A stretch of 35,605 nucleotides of DNA from JAVVRI01 sp036654795 (GTDB lineage Bacteria; Bacteroidota; Bacteroidia; Bacteroidales; Tannerellaceae). Numbering within the stretch: the stretch's first letter is position 1; each line of letters begins with the position of its first letter. Shown here one piece after another: positions 25,701-33,029 of the stretch. The translations under genes were made by a program, and so were the position numbers. The stretch spans positions 1 through 35,605 of the forward strand of contig JAVVRI010000006.1 of assembly GCA_036654795.1 (NCBI GenBank), written 5' to 3'. The notes below the pieces were generated by a model. It had not been told where the DNA came from. It saw only the letters and a list, made by a program, of their open reading frames with translations, and made no database searches.

Positions 25701-26037
25701 TTGGCAGCCAGGTAAAGGAGGCGAATATGCTAGAGCTTCTAGCTCAACAAAAGACTATCTCGCATTTGGGGATCCTTCTTCTATATGGGTTGAGAATGGT
25801 TCTTATGTACGCTTTAAAGATATTAAATTATCATATACTATACCTGAGAAAATATTTAAAGGTTCGTTTAAACCTAATATTTTGTTATATGTAAGTGGAC
25901 AAAATTTGATTACCATAACAAACTATTCTCATTATGATCCGGAAGCCTCATGGACGGCTTCATCAATTAATGGCTGGGACAGAGGTGTATATCCGTCATC
26001 AAAGTCTTATACTTTTGGATTGCAAGTTAAATTTTAA
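22717..26037 (+). CDS. susC: SusC-like TonB-dependent outer-membrane transporter with STN domain
   Basis: This 1106-residue transporter imports oligosaccharides across the outer membrane using TonB energy and sits under the SusD lid. Order of parts: signal region (about 1-42), STN domain (about 44-118, IQDVMKEIERQTDYLFVY) that contacts FecR, a carboxypeptidase-regulatory-like domain (about 135-205), TonB box EEVVVIGYG near 212-220, plug with GSRGANGVVLITTKRG, and a long barrel ending in GLQVKF. Met20 gives an alternative start with a more compact signal peptide; the long form was kept because such 5' extensions are common in this family. A run of eight G lies at 24531-24538. No frameshift is seen. 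susC is used as a family name. Confidence 0.95.
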   Translation: MNYILYRQFLPEIKHIFRIMKISVIVMFTCIYTLLAVESHSQNAKVSIQANGFSIQDVMKEIERQTDYLFVYNNNEVNVGNKVSLNVKNETVSAVLANIFKDTDVEYKVIGKNITLVKRNEITGRNFVNQQSAKKVSGTVVDQLGEPIAGANVVEKATTNGTITDIDGRFSFEVSEGATLLVSFIGYSPSETKIGSRTTLIIKLKEDSELLEEVVVIGYGTVKKSDLTGSVGSVSMAKVSQVGITSADRALQGQVAGVQVNAKTGQPGGNSLAGGNEPLYVIDGMPLVNMDSNLNPEDIISMEVLKDASSTAIYGSRGANGVVLITTKRGKSTKTVVNYSGYMGVSQLRKKLDLLEKDDYIAMVNEVSQNDGKGIAITPEEVALLPNNDWQDLAYQNALMHNHQLSVAGGNESTNLYASLNYLNQEGIILNSGYDRLSLRINGDHKINSKLSLSANIAYSYGKKRHANSDTGGWGGIAYTAMVMPPISEIKDEEGKYTVFKGDPWGGTNPVGMAELYKNKSVDSKLLANLSLNYNIIDGLIFKINAGAEVNANELDIYIPIGLAAGPGASNGNATKSKSNYYSLINENILTYEKKINKKHSINIMGGVTFQTYQTNHLKGTSTGFLRDIYETYNLGAGANPGKPASGFSDYKMVSFLGRANYNLMERYLFTVSARYDGSSKFSVNHKFAFFPSAAVAWRMTEEQFLKDVTWLSNLKFRASIGQTGNQGISPYGTQAILGTSTPVFDAGKDVGFGLSSIANDNLKWETTTQTDIGLDVGLFDNRLNIGVDYYLKQTRDLLYNAPLPPSSGYSKMLRNIGRIDNKGIEISINTINMKGKVNWSTNLNISANRSIVKDLGCDVQGAKIQRIDYPGGGGNWFPLFLGKAPGQLYGYEVEGIYQTDEEAIQNGEGRKRAGDYRYKDVDGKPGITTGDKVMLTNLQPKFTFGLTNVINWNNFEFTFLVIGSIGNDIVNEFNKNIVNIGGSWNIRKEVWENRWQPGKGGEYARASSSTKDYLAFGDPSSIWVENGSYVRFKDIKLSYTIPEKIFKGSFKPNILLYVSGQNLITITNYSHYDPEASWTASSINGWDRGVYPSSKSYTFGLQVKF
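24531..24538 (+). repeat. Eight-G homopolymer inside susC
   Basis: Eight consecutive G span the codons ATG-GGG-GGG-GTT (residues 605-608). The frame is open at this length. Gain or loss of one G would truncate the transporter in its barrel. Confidence 0.9.
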
Positions 26038-26050
26038 AATAGTAGCACAA

Positions 26051-27484
26051 ATGAAATCATTATTAAAAAATATATTATTAGGAAGTTTGCTATTTATTGC
26101 TTCTTCGTGCTCCGATTGGCTGACTGAGAGTCCTAAAACTTTTATTTCTCCATCATCGTTTTATAATTCGGTAGAAGATTTTGATGGTGCATTGAAGGGG
26201 CTTTATCCTCAAGGATTAAACTTGAATCTTACAGAGTTATTTGCGGATTATAATGATAAACCAGAATCAGCAGAACAAGTAGGGGATATTTGGGCAAATA
26301 TTCCTGGATATGCATTTTATGCTTTTCGCGGAGCATGGTCTGGGGCATATTCTACTATTAAAAATGCTAATATGATTCTGTTAGAAATTAACGAAAAAGA
26401 TTATCCGCAAAACGTCAAGGATAGAATAATAGGTGAGGCTAAATGTATTAGAGCTTTTTCTTATTTCAATTTAGTTCAATTGTTTGGCGATGTACCTATC
26501 CGAATGCAATCTGTAACAAATTCAAATGATATTTCAATAGGCAGAAGTCCTCAAGCTGATGTTTATAAATTGATTTTTGAAGATTTATTGGATGCTGAGG
26601 TTAAACTACCTGAAAAGTCTCAAAACATGGGGCGTGTCAATAAGTATGTTGCAAAAGCGATATTGGCTCGTGTTTATTTAACTTCGGCTGGTTTTCCTAT
26701 GAATATAAAAGATAACTATATAAAGGCTCGTGACAAAGCTATCGAAGTTATTAACAATGGTGGTTATGTCTTGATGCCTAAATTTGATGCGGTTTTTAAA
26801 ACAGAACGGTATACTTCCGAAACAATTTGGGCTCAATTATTTGATGCTCCTACAATATCAAGTACAATGCATGCGGAGACTGCACCTATAGGGAGTCAGA
26901 CAGCCTTGTATTTACCTACAGATGCTTTTATTGAAAGCTTCGAAAAAGGTGATTATAGAAAAGAGTGGGGACTAAAACAGGAGTATACAAATACAAAAGG
27001 AACAAAAGTGATAAAACGTACCTATTATAACAAATTTATTAATGAAGACTATTTGGAACAAGAGTTACCATCTAGTGGTACAAGAATTTTACCTTGGCAA
27101 ACCCAGTTGATACGATTAGCTGAAATGTATTTAATTGCGGCAGAAGCAGAGAATGAGCTAAATGGTCCAGATAATGCCTATCAATATGTAAATCAGATAC
27201 GCAAACGATCTCGTATGGATCAGACTGATCCAACAAACTTACCAGATTTAAAAGAATTAAGTAAAGATACTTTTAGACAGGCTATATGGCAGGAACGTAA
27301 ACATGAATTGTATTTGGAAGGTTTTGCGTGGTATGATATGAAGAGAACTCAGACTTTTTATAAAGTTCAAGAGGCGCGTGGTGATCAATTAAATGTTCCT
27401 ATAGGTGTGTATAATAATACATGGCTTATACCCGATATGGAAATTTTAAACAACAATATTTCTCAAAACAAGGAGTATCAATAA
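26051..27484 (+). CDS. susD: SusD-like outer-membrane glycan-binding lipoprotein
   Basis: This 477-residue surface lipoprotein is the lid partner of the SusC transporter. The start at 26051 gives a proper lipoprotein signal ending at Cys20 (IASSC); an in-frame upstream start at 25934 inside susC is rejected. The fold shows TPR-like helices typical of SusD/RagB: AKCIRAFSYFNLVQLFGDVP, AKAILARVYLTSAG, LIRLAEMYLIAAEAENELNG and the C-terminal RQAIWQERKHELYLEGFAWYDMKR motif split over two lines of the family signature. It follows susC by 13 bp in the same transcript. The glycan bound cannot be read from the sequence; context suggests a sulfated fucosylated one. Confidence 0.95.
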   Translation: MKSLLKNILLGSLLFIASSCSDWLTESPKTFISPSSFYNSVEDFDGALKGLYPQGLNLNLTELFADYNDKPESAEQVGDIWANIPGYAFYAFRGAWSGAYSTIKNANMILLEINEKDYPQNVKDRIIGEAKCIRAFSYFNLVQLFGDVPIRMQSVTNSNDISIGRSPQADVYKLIFEDLLDAEVKLPEKSQNMGRVNKYVAKAILARVYLTSAGFPMNIKDNYIKARDKAIEVINNGGYVLMPKFDAVFKTERYTSETIWAQLFDAPTISSTMHAETAPIGSQTALYLPTDAFIESFEKGDYRKEWGLKQEYTNTKGTKVIKRTYYNKFINEDYLEQELPSSGTRILPWQTQLIRLAEMYLIAAEAENELNGPDNAYQYVNQIRKRSRMDQTDPTNLPDLKELSKDTFRQAIWQERKHELYLEGFAWYDMKRTQTFYKVQEARGDQLNVPIGVYNNTWLIPDMEILNNNISQNKEYQ

Positions 27485-27509
27485 TTTAATTTGAATAATT
27501 AAGAACACT

Positions 27510-27547
27510 ACGATCAGATTATTTTGAATAGAAAGTAATCTGATCGT
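27510..27547 (+). terminator. Hairpin after susD, possible partial terminator
   Basis: ACGATCAGATTA (27510-27521) pairs perfectly with TAATCTGATCGT (27536-27547), 12 bp, 14-nt loop. It is followed by an A/T-rich stretch, not a T-run. It could be a processing or partial termination point that keeps susC/D transcript levels above those of the downstream enzyme genes. Confidence 0.55.
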
Positions 27548-27560
27548 TAAATAATAATAC

Positions 27561-29024
27561 ATGAAAACAAAACATTTTTTACTCGTGTTTTTTTACTCGT
27601 TTTTTATAATGGTATGTAATGCTGGTATTGCAAACAAACATCCGCATATAGTGGAAATAGAGAAAGATGATATAACTCGTTTAATACCTAGAGAAGCGAC
27701 ACTTACTGGAGGTATAAAACTTTATTCGCCCGAAGAGCATTATAAAGTGTTTTGGGCAGAAAAATGGAACCAGCCTACTCAAAAAATAAAATGGAATTTA
27801 CATTCTAACGGCGGGCGTTATAAAGTGGCATTGCTTGTTTCGATAAAAGCGAAATCTTCAGATGCAAGTATGAGCCTACTTTGTAGTACGGGAGAAACGA
27901 AACAGGTATGTTGTATAAATAATACGAAGTGGCAGCGTATATGGTTGGAAGAAGAATTTACATTAAAAAGAGGAATTTCTGAATTAAGTTTACAAATTCT
28001 ATCGGAAGGAAGTTCGATTGATACTGAAGTGAAATTATTTGCTGTTGAAGTTGTTAATCAATTGACATATAGTAAAATAAAACAGGAATCAATGTGCTTG
28101 CGCTCGGATACAAAATGGATGCAAAAGATCCCTTATGGTTTTTTTATTAATTGGAATTCTTGTTGTATGCCTATGCAAGGTAATCCTTTGAGTTATCAAG
28201 AAGCTGCAGAGGCCTTTAACGTAACAACATTTGCTAAAACAATGGACGACTGTGGCGCAAAGGTAATTGTCTTGACAACCAGTTGGGCTGGTTATTATTT
28301 TCCAGGACCAATAAAAGCTATTGATGCTATTTTACCAGGACGAACTTCACAAAGGGACTTGGTTGCTGATTTATCAGATGCTTTACATAAATATGGTATT
28401 AAACTTATTCTTTATTATCATGTAGGCCATGGAGATAAAGAATGGTGGGATAAACAAAATTTTAAATTAGGAGCTCCTGGTAATGCCTTTATTAATTTGG
28501 AGAAGATAATTAGGGAAGTAAGTTTGCGATATAAAGAAAAAATTGCGGGATTTTGGTTTGATGATGGAATTGGTTATTATCCTAATAAATTGTCATTTAG
28601 GAAAATAACGAAGGCTGCAAAAGCTGGAAATAAGAATGCAGTTGTTTGTTACAATCCTTGGATATTACCAAAGTTAACTGACTTTCAGGATTTTTATTCA
28701 GGAGAATTGGGTATTACGAAGTATAGCGCTGGTCTGAATGATCCATATTTATTAGAGGATGGAAATGGCGTTTTTGCAGGAGGTCCACAAATTGGACTTC
28801 AAGCCACATATACCGGATTATTAGAAAAAGGAGATTGGACACACCGGGTAAAAGATACTCCAATAAGTCAGCCCATATTGACGATAGAACAATTGGAGAA
28901 TATTATTAATATTTCAAAGAAAAAGAAGAATTTGCCTATTATTAATGTACTCGTTTATCAGAATGGGGCAATCTCTCCGGCAAGCTATAACCTGTTAGTT
29001 AAATTGAAAAATAGAATAAAATAA
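27561..29024 (+). CDS. Divergent GH29-like glycosidase with N-terminal beta-sandwich
   Basis: This 487-residue exported protein has a signal peptide (about 1-22), a beta-rich N-terminal module (about 50-155) resembling a carbohydrate-binding domain, and a catalytic-type (beta/alpha)-barrel from about 190. Barrel signatures resemble GH29: the PYGFFINWN start, FAKTMDDCGAKVIVLTTSWAG where GH29 usually has a His-His-Asp-Gly stretch, and GFWFDDGIGY with Asp334 at the nucleophile position. The usual KHHDGF sequence is replaced, so substrate recognition should differ from classic fucosidases. It lies between susD and the beta-helix gene. The GH29 relation is an inference from spacing and the WFD motif. 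Confidence 0.6.
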   Translation: MKTKHFLLVFFYSFFIMVCNAGIANKHPHIVEIEKDDITRLIPREATLTGGIKLYSPEEHYKVFWAEKWNQPTQKIKWNLHSNGGRYKVALLVSIKAKSSDASMSLLCSTGETKQVCCINNTKWQRIWLEEEFTLKRGISELSLQILSEGSSIDTEVKLFAVEVVNQLTYSKIKQESMCLRSDTKWMQKIPYGFFINWNSCCMPMQGNPLSYQEAAEAFNVTTFAKTMDDCGAKVIVLTTSWAGYYFPGPIKAIDAILPGRTSQRDLVADLSDALHKYGIKLILYYHVGHGDKEWWDKQNFKLGAPGNAFINLEKIIREVSLRYKEKIAGFWFDDGIGYYPNKLSFRKITKAAKAGNKNAVVCYNPWILPKLTDFQDFYSGELGITKYSAGLNDPYLLEDGNGVFAGGPQIGLQATYTGLLEKGDWTHRVKDTPISQPILTIEQLENIINISKKKKNLPIINVLVYQNGAISPASYNLLVKLKNRIK

Positions 29025-29113
29025 AAGATGTGGAGTGATGACTTTTGAATACCAATTTGACTCAGAACGATGGTTATTGAATTTTTAATTGATTGTGATA
29101 TAGTATAAATAAA

Positions 29114-29151
29114 GGGGCGACATGATCTGATGACTGCATTATGTCGCCCTT
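29114..29151 (+). terminator. Hairpin before the beta-helix gene
   Basis: GGGCGACAT (29115-29123) pairs with ATGTCGCCC (29141-29149), with flanking A/T pairs extending it and a 17-nt loop; it runs into TTAAAAATAA. It probably acts as an attenuator or processing hairpin between two enzyme genes. An ATG at 29141 lies inside its right arm, which argues against that codon as a start. Confidence 0.55.
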
Positions 29152-29167
29152 AAAAATAATAAAGAGA

Positions 29168-31744
29168 ATGAAGAATACTATTTTAAGTGTGGCATTTTTG
29201 TTACTTGTAAATATTTGGTGCTCACAAGGGCAAACGAAACTTTATGTATCTCCTAAAGGTAATGATGCCAATATAGGATCTATTGACAGCCCATTCAAAA
29301 CATTAGAAAGGGCAAGAGACCAAATACGGTTGCTACGCTCAAAGGCAAAAGAACAAAAATATGTCGTATTGTTGCGCGAAGGTGTATATCGGTTTCAAGA
29401 ACCATTCGTTTTATCGCAGGAAGATTCAGGAAGTGACAGATTTCCTGTTGCCTATCAGGCTTATTCGAATGAAAAGGTTGTGTTTACCGGAACTGTTCCA
29501 CTTGTAACTAAGTGGAAGGTTTTTAATGATTCTATCTGGGTAACGGATGCCAATTTGAAGAATCAAAAAGGCTTTACACCCCGAACAATTTGGGTGGATG
29601 GTCGTGCTATGCCCCTTGCGCGCTATCCGAATTATCAAGATGGAAAACGACCCTTTGGAGGTGTTGCATCTGATTGTATAGTAAAGGATCGAGTGGCAGG
29701 TTGGGAATCTCCCGAAGGGGCATATGTACATGGAATGCAACATGGAAAATGGGGTAGCATGCATTATCAGTTGATTGATGTAAAGAAGGATGTTCCACAT
29801 TTATTATTAGTGTCAACCAATACAACAACGATGTATAATGCTGCTCAACTGCATAAGCAAGATCGTTTCGTGGAAAACGTATTTGAAGAGTTAGATTCTC
29901 CTGGCGAATGGTTTTATGACCAACTGAACAAAAAGCTGTATTACTATCCATTAAAAACGATGACTGATATTCAGTCTCTACGCTTTGAAGCACCAGTTAA
30001 TACAACGCTTATACGGATGGAGGGCAGTGCTGAGAATCCTGTTAAACATATTTTGTTTGATGGAATTCAATTTGAAAAAACGCGTTCTACGTGGTATCTG
30101 ACGCAGGAGCATTTACCTGTTGGTGATTATGCTATTTATCGTAATGCCGCCGTTTTTATGGAAGGAACAGAGTATTGTAAAATACAAAATTGTAGGTTTG
30201 AACAATTAGGTGGTAACGGAGTACTTTTAAGTAATTACAATCGCTACTCAGCGGTGTCTCGTTGCCATTTTGAGGATTTACAGGCTAATGGGGTTGTCCT
30301 TGTGGGAAGTCGTGACGCAATGCGAGACTCCCCTTGGTGTGATGTGACTGATGAAATTTGCGTGAAAGATCTGACAGATAAATGGGGATATATATTATCA
30401 TTTCCGGTTTGGAAAGAACCCTATCGTGATTCTTTTCAAAGTGTAGATGTTACTCCGGGACCTAAAGGCGAGAACTATCCTCGTTTTTGTGTTATTGAAG
30501 ATAACTTAATTACCCGTATTGGTGAATTGGAGAAGCAGGCTGCTGGCATCCTTTTATCTATGTGTGCTGAAAATAAGATAAGTCATAATACAATTTACGA
30601 TTTGCCTCGTGCCGGAATTTGTGTTAATGATGGTTCATGGGGTGGCCATATAATTGAATATAACGATGTCTTTCATACCGTTCTTTCTACAGCCGATCAT
30701 GGCCCATTTAACTCGTGGGGACGAGATCGTCATTGGACGATGAAAATGCACGGTGTACAAAAGTCAGGCCATGAACATGCAAAAGAACGTGCCCGATTGG
30801 ACAGCTATAAAACAACTGTTATTCGAAATAATCGTTTTGGACATACGGTTGATACGCATTCATGGGGTATAGACTTAGACGATGGTTCTTCTAATTTTCA
30901 TATATATAACAATTTAACCATTGGGTGTAGCTTCAAACTGCGAGAAGGATTTTTCCGGACAGTAGAAAATAATATTTGTATTGGTAACTTCCCTCCAGGT
31001 AAACACGTTTGTTTTGATTCACCGGATGACATAGTAAGAAACAATATTTATGTAAACACCGAATCGAATGTTGTATTTGAAGGAATATACAGTAAGCCTA
31101 CACAAATTGCAGAATACGACCACAATTTATATTATTCGTTGGTGTCAAAGCAAGTAGTTTTCAAGCTAAGAGGATCGGTTGAAGAAGGCTTTTTGCCGGA
31201 AATGAGTTTGAAGCAGTGGAAGGCAAAAGGCTTGGATGTTCACTCTGTTGTTTCAGATCCGTTGTTTGAAGATATAGAAAAGATGAATTTCAAATTAAGA
31301 AAGAAATCTCCTGCATTACAAGTAGGCTTTAAGGAGTTTGCTTTGGATAATTTTGGAACTACCGTAACGGAATATATAAAGGAAGCTCAGAAGGCACATG
31401 TTTCTTATGACAAACCTATTGTTGCAAAGAAAGAGGCAAAAAAGAAAGATGACCATATCCGAACTTGGATGGGGGCAAAGATTAAGAATATGACTACGGA
31501 TGCAGAAAAGTCTGCTGCAGGAATTGATGATATTAAAGGTGTAATTTTACTGGAAGTTCCTCGTGGATCAGCTTTATATAAAGCTGGAGGGCGTCCGGGT
31601 GATGTTGTTTTAAAAGTAAATGAGGTAACAGTAAGTACCATTAAAGATTTGATGAAAGCGTTTGCTCGTAGTAAAGGATTGATGAAGTTGTGGGTGGATG
31701 GTAATCCTCCAGCTCATGAAATCACACTTGAAATATCAAAGTAG
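29168..31744 (+). CDS. Right-handed beta-helix glycan enzyme fused to a PDZ domain
   Basis: This 858-residue exported protein starts best at 29168, where MKNTILSVAFLLLVNIW makes a clean signal; the in-frame ATG at 29141 lies within a hairpin. The mature N-terminus LYVSPKGNDANIGSIDSPFKTLERARDQI-type block (LYVSPKGND, SPFKTLERARD) is the hallmark of parallel beta-helix enzymes, and repeated strand turns (CVIEDNLITRIG, NKISHNTIYDLP, YNDVFHTV) follow. Such proteins include GH141 and polysaccharide lyase-like families. After a Lys-rich linker, about residues 770-858 form a PDZ domain (GVILLEVPRGSALYKAGGRP, GDVVLKVNEVTV). PDZ on a glycan enzyme is unusual. Exact activity is not assigned. Confidence 0.78.
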   Translation: MKNTILSVAFLLLVNIWCSQGQTKLYVSPKGNDANIGSIDSPFKTLERARDQIRLLRSKAKEQKYVVLLREGVYRFQEPFVLSQEDSGSDRFPVAYQAYSNEKVVFTGTVPLVTKWKVFNDSIWVTDANLKNQKGFTPRTIWVDGRAMPLARYPNYQDGKRPFGGVASDCIVKDRVAGWESPEGAYVHGMQHGKWGSMHYQLIDVKKDVPHLLLVSTNTTTMYNAAQLHKQDRFVENVFEELDSPGEWFYDQLNKKLYYYPLKTMTDIQSLRFEAPVNTTLIRMEGSAENPVKHILFDGIQFEKTRSTWYLTQEHLPVGDYAIYRNAAVFMEGTEYCKIQNCRFEQLGGNGVLLSNYNRYSAVSRCHFEDLQANGVVLVGSRDAMRDSPWCDVTDEICVKDLTDKWGYILSFPVWKEPYRDSFQSVDVTPGPKGENYPRFCVIEDNLITRIGELEKQAAGILLSMCAENKISHNTIYDLPRAGICVNDGSWGGHIIEYNDVFHTVLSTADHGPFNSWGRDRHWTMKMHGVQKSGHEHAKERARLDSYKTTVIRNNRFGHTVDTHSWGIDLDDGSSNFHIYNNLTIGCSFKLREGFFRTVENNICIGNFPPGKHVCFDSPDDIVRNNIYVNTESNVVFEGIYSKPTQIAEYDHNLYYSLVSKQVVFKLRGSVEEGFLPEMSLKQWKAKGLDVHSVVSDPLFEDIEKMNFKLRKKSPALQVGFKEFALDNFGTTVTEYIKEAQKAHVSYDKPIVAKKEAKKKDDHIRTWMGAKIKNMTTDAEKSAAGIDDIKGVILLEVPRGSALYKAGGRPGDVVLKVNEVTVSTIKDLMKAFARSKGLMKLWVDGNPPAHEITLEISK

Positions 31745-31809
31745 GATAAGATTATACAAGAATCGGTTTGTTTTATACAGCAAAGAGAGGTGTGAATAGT
31801 GTATTTTTG
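31739..31809 (+). promoter_or_regulatory. Promoter of the distal GH29 gene with candidate AraC half-sites
   Basis: TATTTTTG at 31802-31809 is a perfect -7 box, without TTTG at the usual distance. GATAAGATTATACAAGAAT at 31745-31763 begins 57 bp upstream of it, and a second TTATACA (31773-31779) lies exactly 21 bp after the first TTATACA (31752-31758). The block matches the GRE promoter in sequence and spacing. It overlaps the last codons of the beta-helix gene. Confidence 0.6.
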
Positions 31810-31863
31810 TGTAGTTTAAATAGTGGGAATCTTATTTTTAAATCATAATTAATTGGAAAGCGT

Positions 31864-32883
31864 ATGAAGTTTTGTCGTGTTGTTTTTTTCTGTTTTTGCT
31901 TATTGGTTTCAGTAAAATCAATGTCGCAAGGGGCAGAAATCAATCATCAGAGGATAGCGGATGAGGTGAGAGCCAAACAAATTTCAGACATGAGGTTTGG
32001 TATGTTTATTTGTTGGTCGTATAGTACTTTCTCTGGAAAAGAGTGGACTGGGGAAGCACATCCCGTCGAGTTCTTTCGAGCCACAAGCGTGGATACCGAC
32101 CAATGGGCTAAGACAGCCAAGATGGCAGGCATGAATTATATTGTGTTCTTAACCAAACATCATGATGGCTTCTGTTTATGGGATACGAAAACTACTGATT
32201 TAAAAGTAACCAAAGCTCCTCTGAGACAGGACGTGTTGGGGCTGCTTCGTAAATCATGCGATAAATATGGGATAAAATTAGCTCTTTATTTCTCGGAAGG
32301 AGATTGGAACTGGGAAGGGGCTACCCGTGGGGCAGGTGGTAAAGGTGCTGGTGGCTCTGATCCGGAGATGAAAAAAGCTCAACTAAAAGAACTCTTAACG
32401 CAATATGGCCCCATTGAGTTTATTTGGTTTGATGCGGCAGTAGGAGATGGTGGACTGTCTCATAAAAAAACGGTGGAGTATGTGCAAAGCCTCCAGCCCA
32501 ATACCTTTTGTGGATTTAATGCGCATGAACCGGCCGGCCGGATGTGTTTGCGCGAGCGTGGTAAGCCAGGTCCAATAGGAGGAGAAGGCTTGACGTGGGT
32601 AAAAGAGGCAGGGCCGAATGAGAAAAACTATCAGAATTATAAGGTCGCTGAGTTTACCTATCCACTATTACCCAAACGAAAAGGTGGAGCTGATTGGTTT
32701 TATTCTTTACCGGCCTTTGATGAACTTTGTCATCCGGCGGATAAAATATTTGATGATTATAAAGGTGCAATTGAGTATGGTAATATCTTTTCATTGAATA
32801 TTGGCCCAAACTATGAAGGTAAAATCCGGGCTATTGATGTGAAAACATTGAGGGAGGTTGGTCGAATGATTCGGAAACTTTAG
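31864..32883 (+). CDS. Compact GH29 alpha-L-fucosidase
   Basis: This 339-residue exported enzyme has a signal peptide (about 1-22) and a GH29 catalytic barrel only. Visible signatures are MRFGMFICWSYSTFSGKEW, NYIVFLTKHHDGFCLWD and the nucleophile motif IWFDAAVGDGG with Asp190; the later FSLNIGPNYEGKI is the end of the GH29 barrel. It lacks the C-terminal beta-sandwich of many family members and is shorter than the enzyme at 19041, so the two probably cut different linkages. It has its own promoter sharing elements with the GRE operon, and ends the plus-strand PUL just before a strong terminator. Confidence 0.92.
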   Translation: MKFCRVVFFCFCLLVSVKSMSQGAEINHQRIADEVRAKQISDMRFGMFICWSYSTFSGKEWTGEAHPVEFFRATSVDTDQWAKTAKMAGMNYIVFLTKHHDGFCLWDTKTTDLKVTKAPLRQDVLGLLRKSCDKYGIKLALYFSEGDWNWEGATRGAGGKGAGGSDPEMKKAQLKELLTQYGPIEFIWFDAAVGDGGLSHKKTVEYVQSLQPNTFCGFNAHEPAGRMCLRERGKPGPIGGEGLTWVKEAGPNEKNYQNYKVAEFTYPLLPKRKGGADWFYSLPAFDELCHPADKIFDDYKGAIEYGNIFSLNIGPNYEGKIRAIDVKTLREVGRMIRKL

Positions 32884-32952
32884 TCTCATATCTTTAATAG
32901 ATAAACGATATAATTAGTTGGTTTAGATTTAGTTTATTACTATGTTTTTTGA

Positions 32953-33008
32953 AAACTGTGAGGAGGGGGTGATAGTGAAGCAATTCACTATCACCCCCTC
33001 AACAGTTT
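32953..33008. terminator. Strong convergent bidirectional terminator
   Basis: A 17-bp perfect stem (32963-32979 with 32984-33000) is capped by a GCAA (GNRA-type) tetraloop and extended below a small bulge by AAACTGT/ACAGTTT (32953-32959 and 33002-33008). T-rich sequence lies on both sides (TTTTTT at 32945-32950, and again at 33021-33026). It separates the converging fucosidase and helicase genes, with their stops at 32883 and 33030. Confidence 0.9.
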
Positions 33009-33029
33009 GTTATATGTCGTTTTTTCCTT

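Noticed and set aside
25934..26050. Upstream in-frame start for the SusD gene
   Set aside because: The extra 39 residues overlap the end of susC and would bury the lipoprotein signal; the ATG at 26051 gives a proper lipobox at Cys20.
29141..29167. Upstream start for the beta-helix protein
   Set aside because: The ATG lies in the right arm of a hairpin and the added nine residues precede a complete signal peptide starting at 29168.
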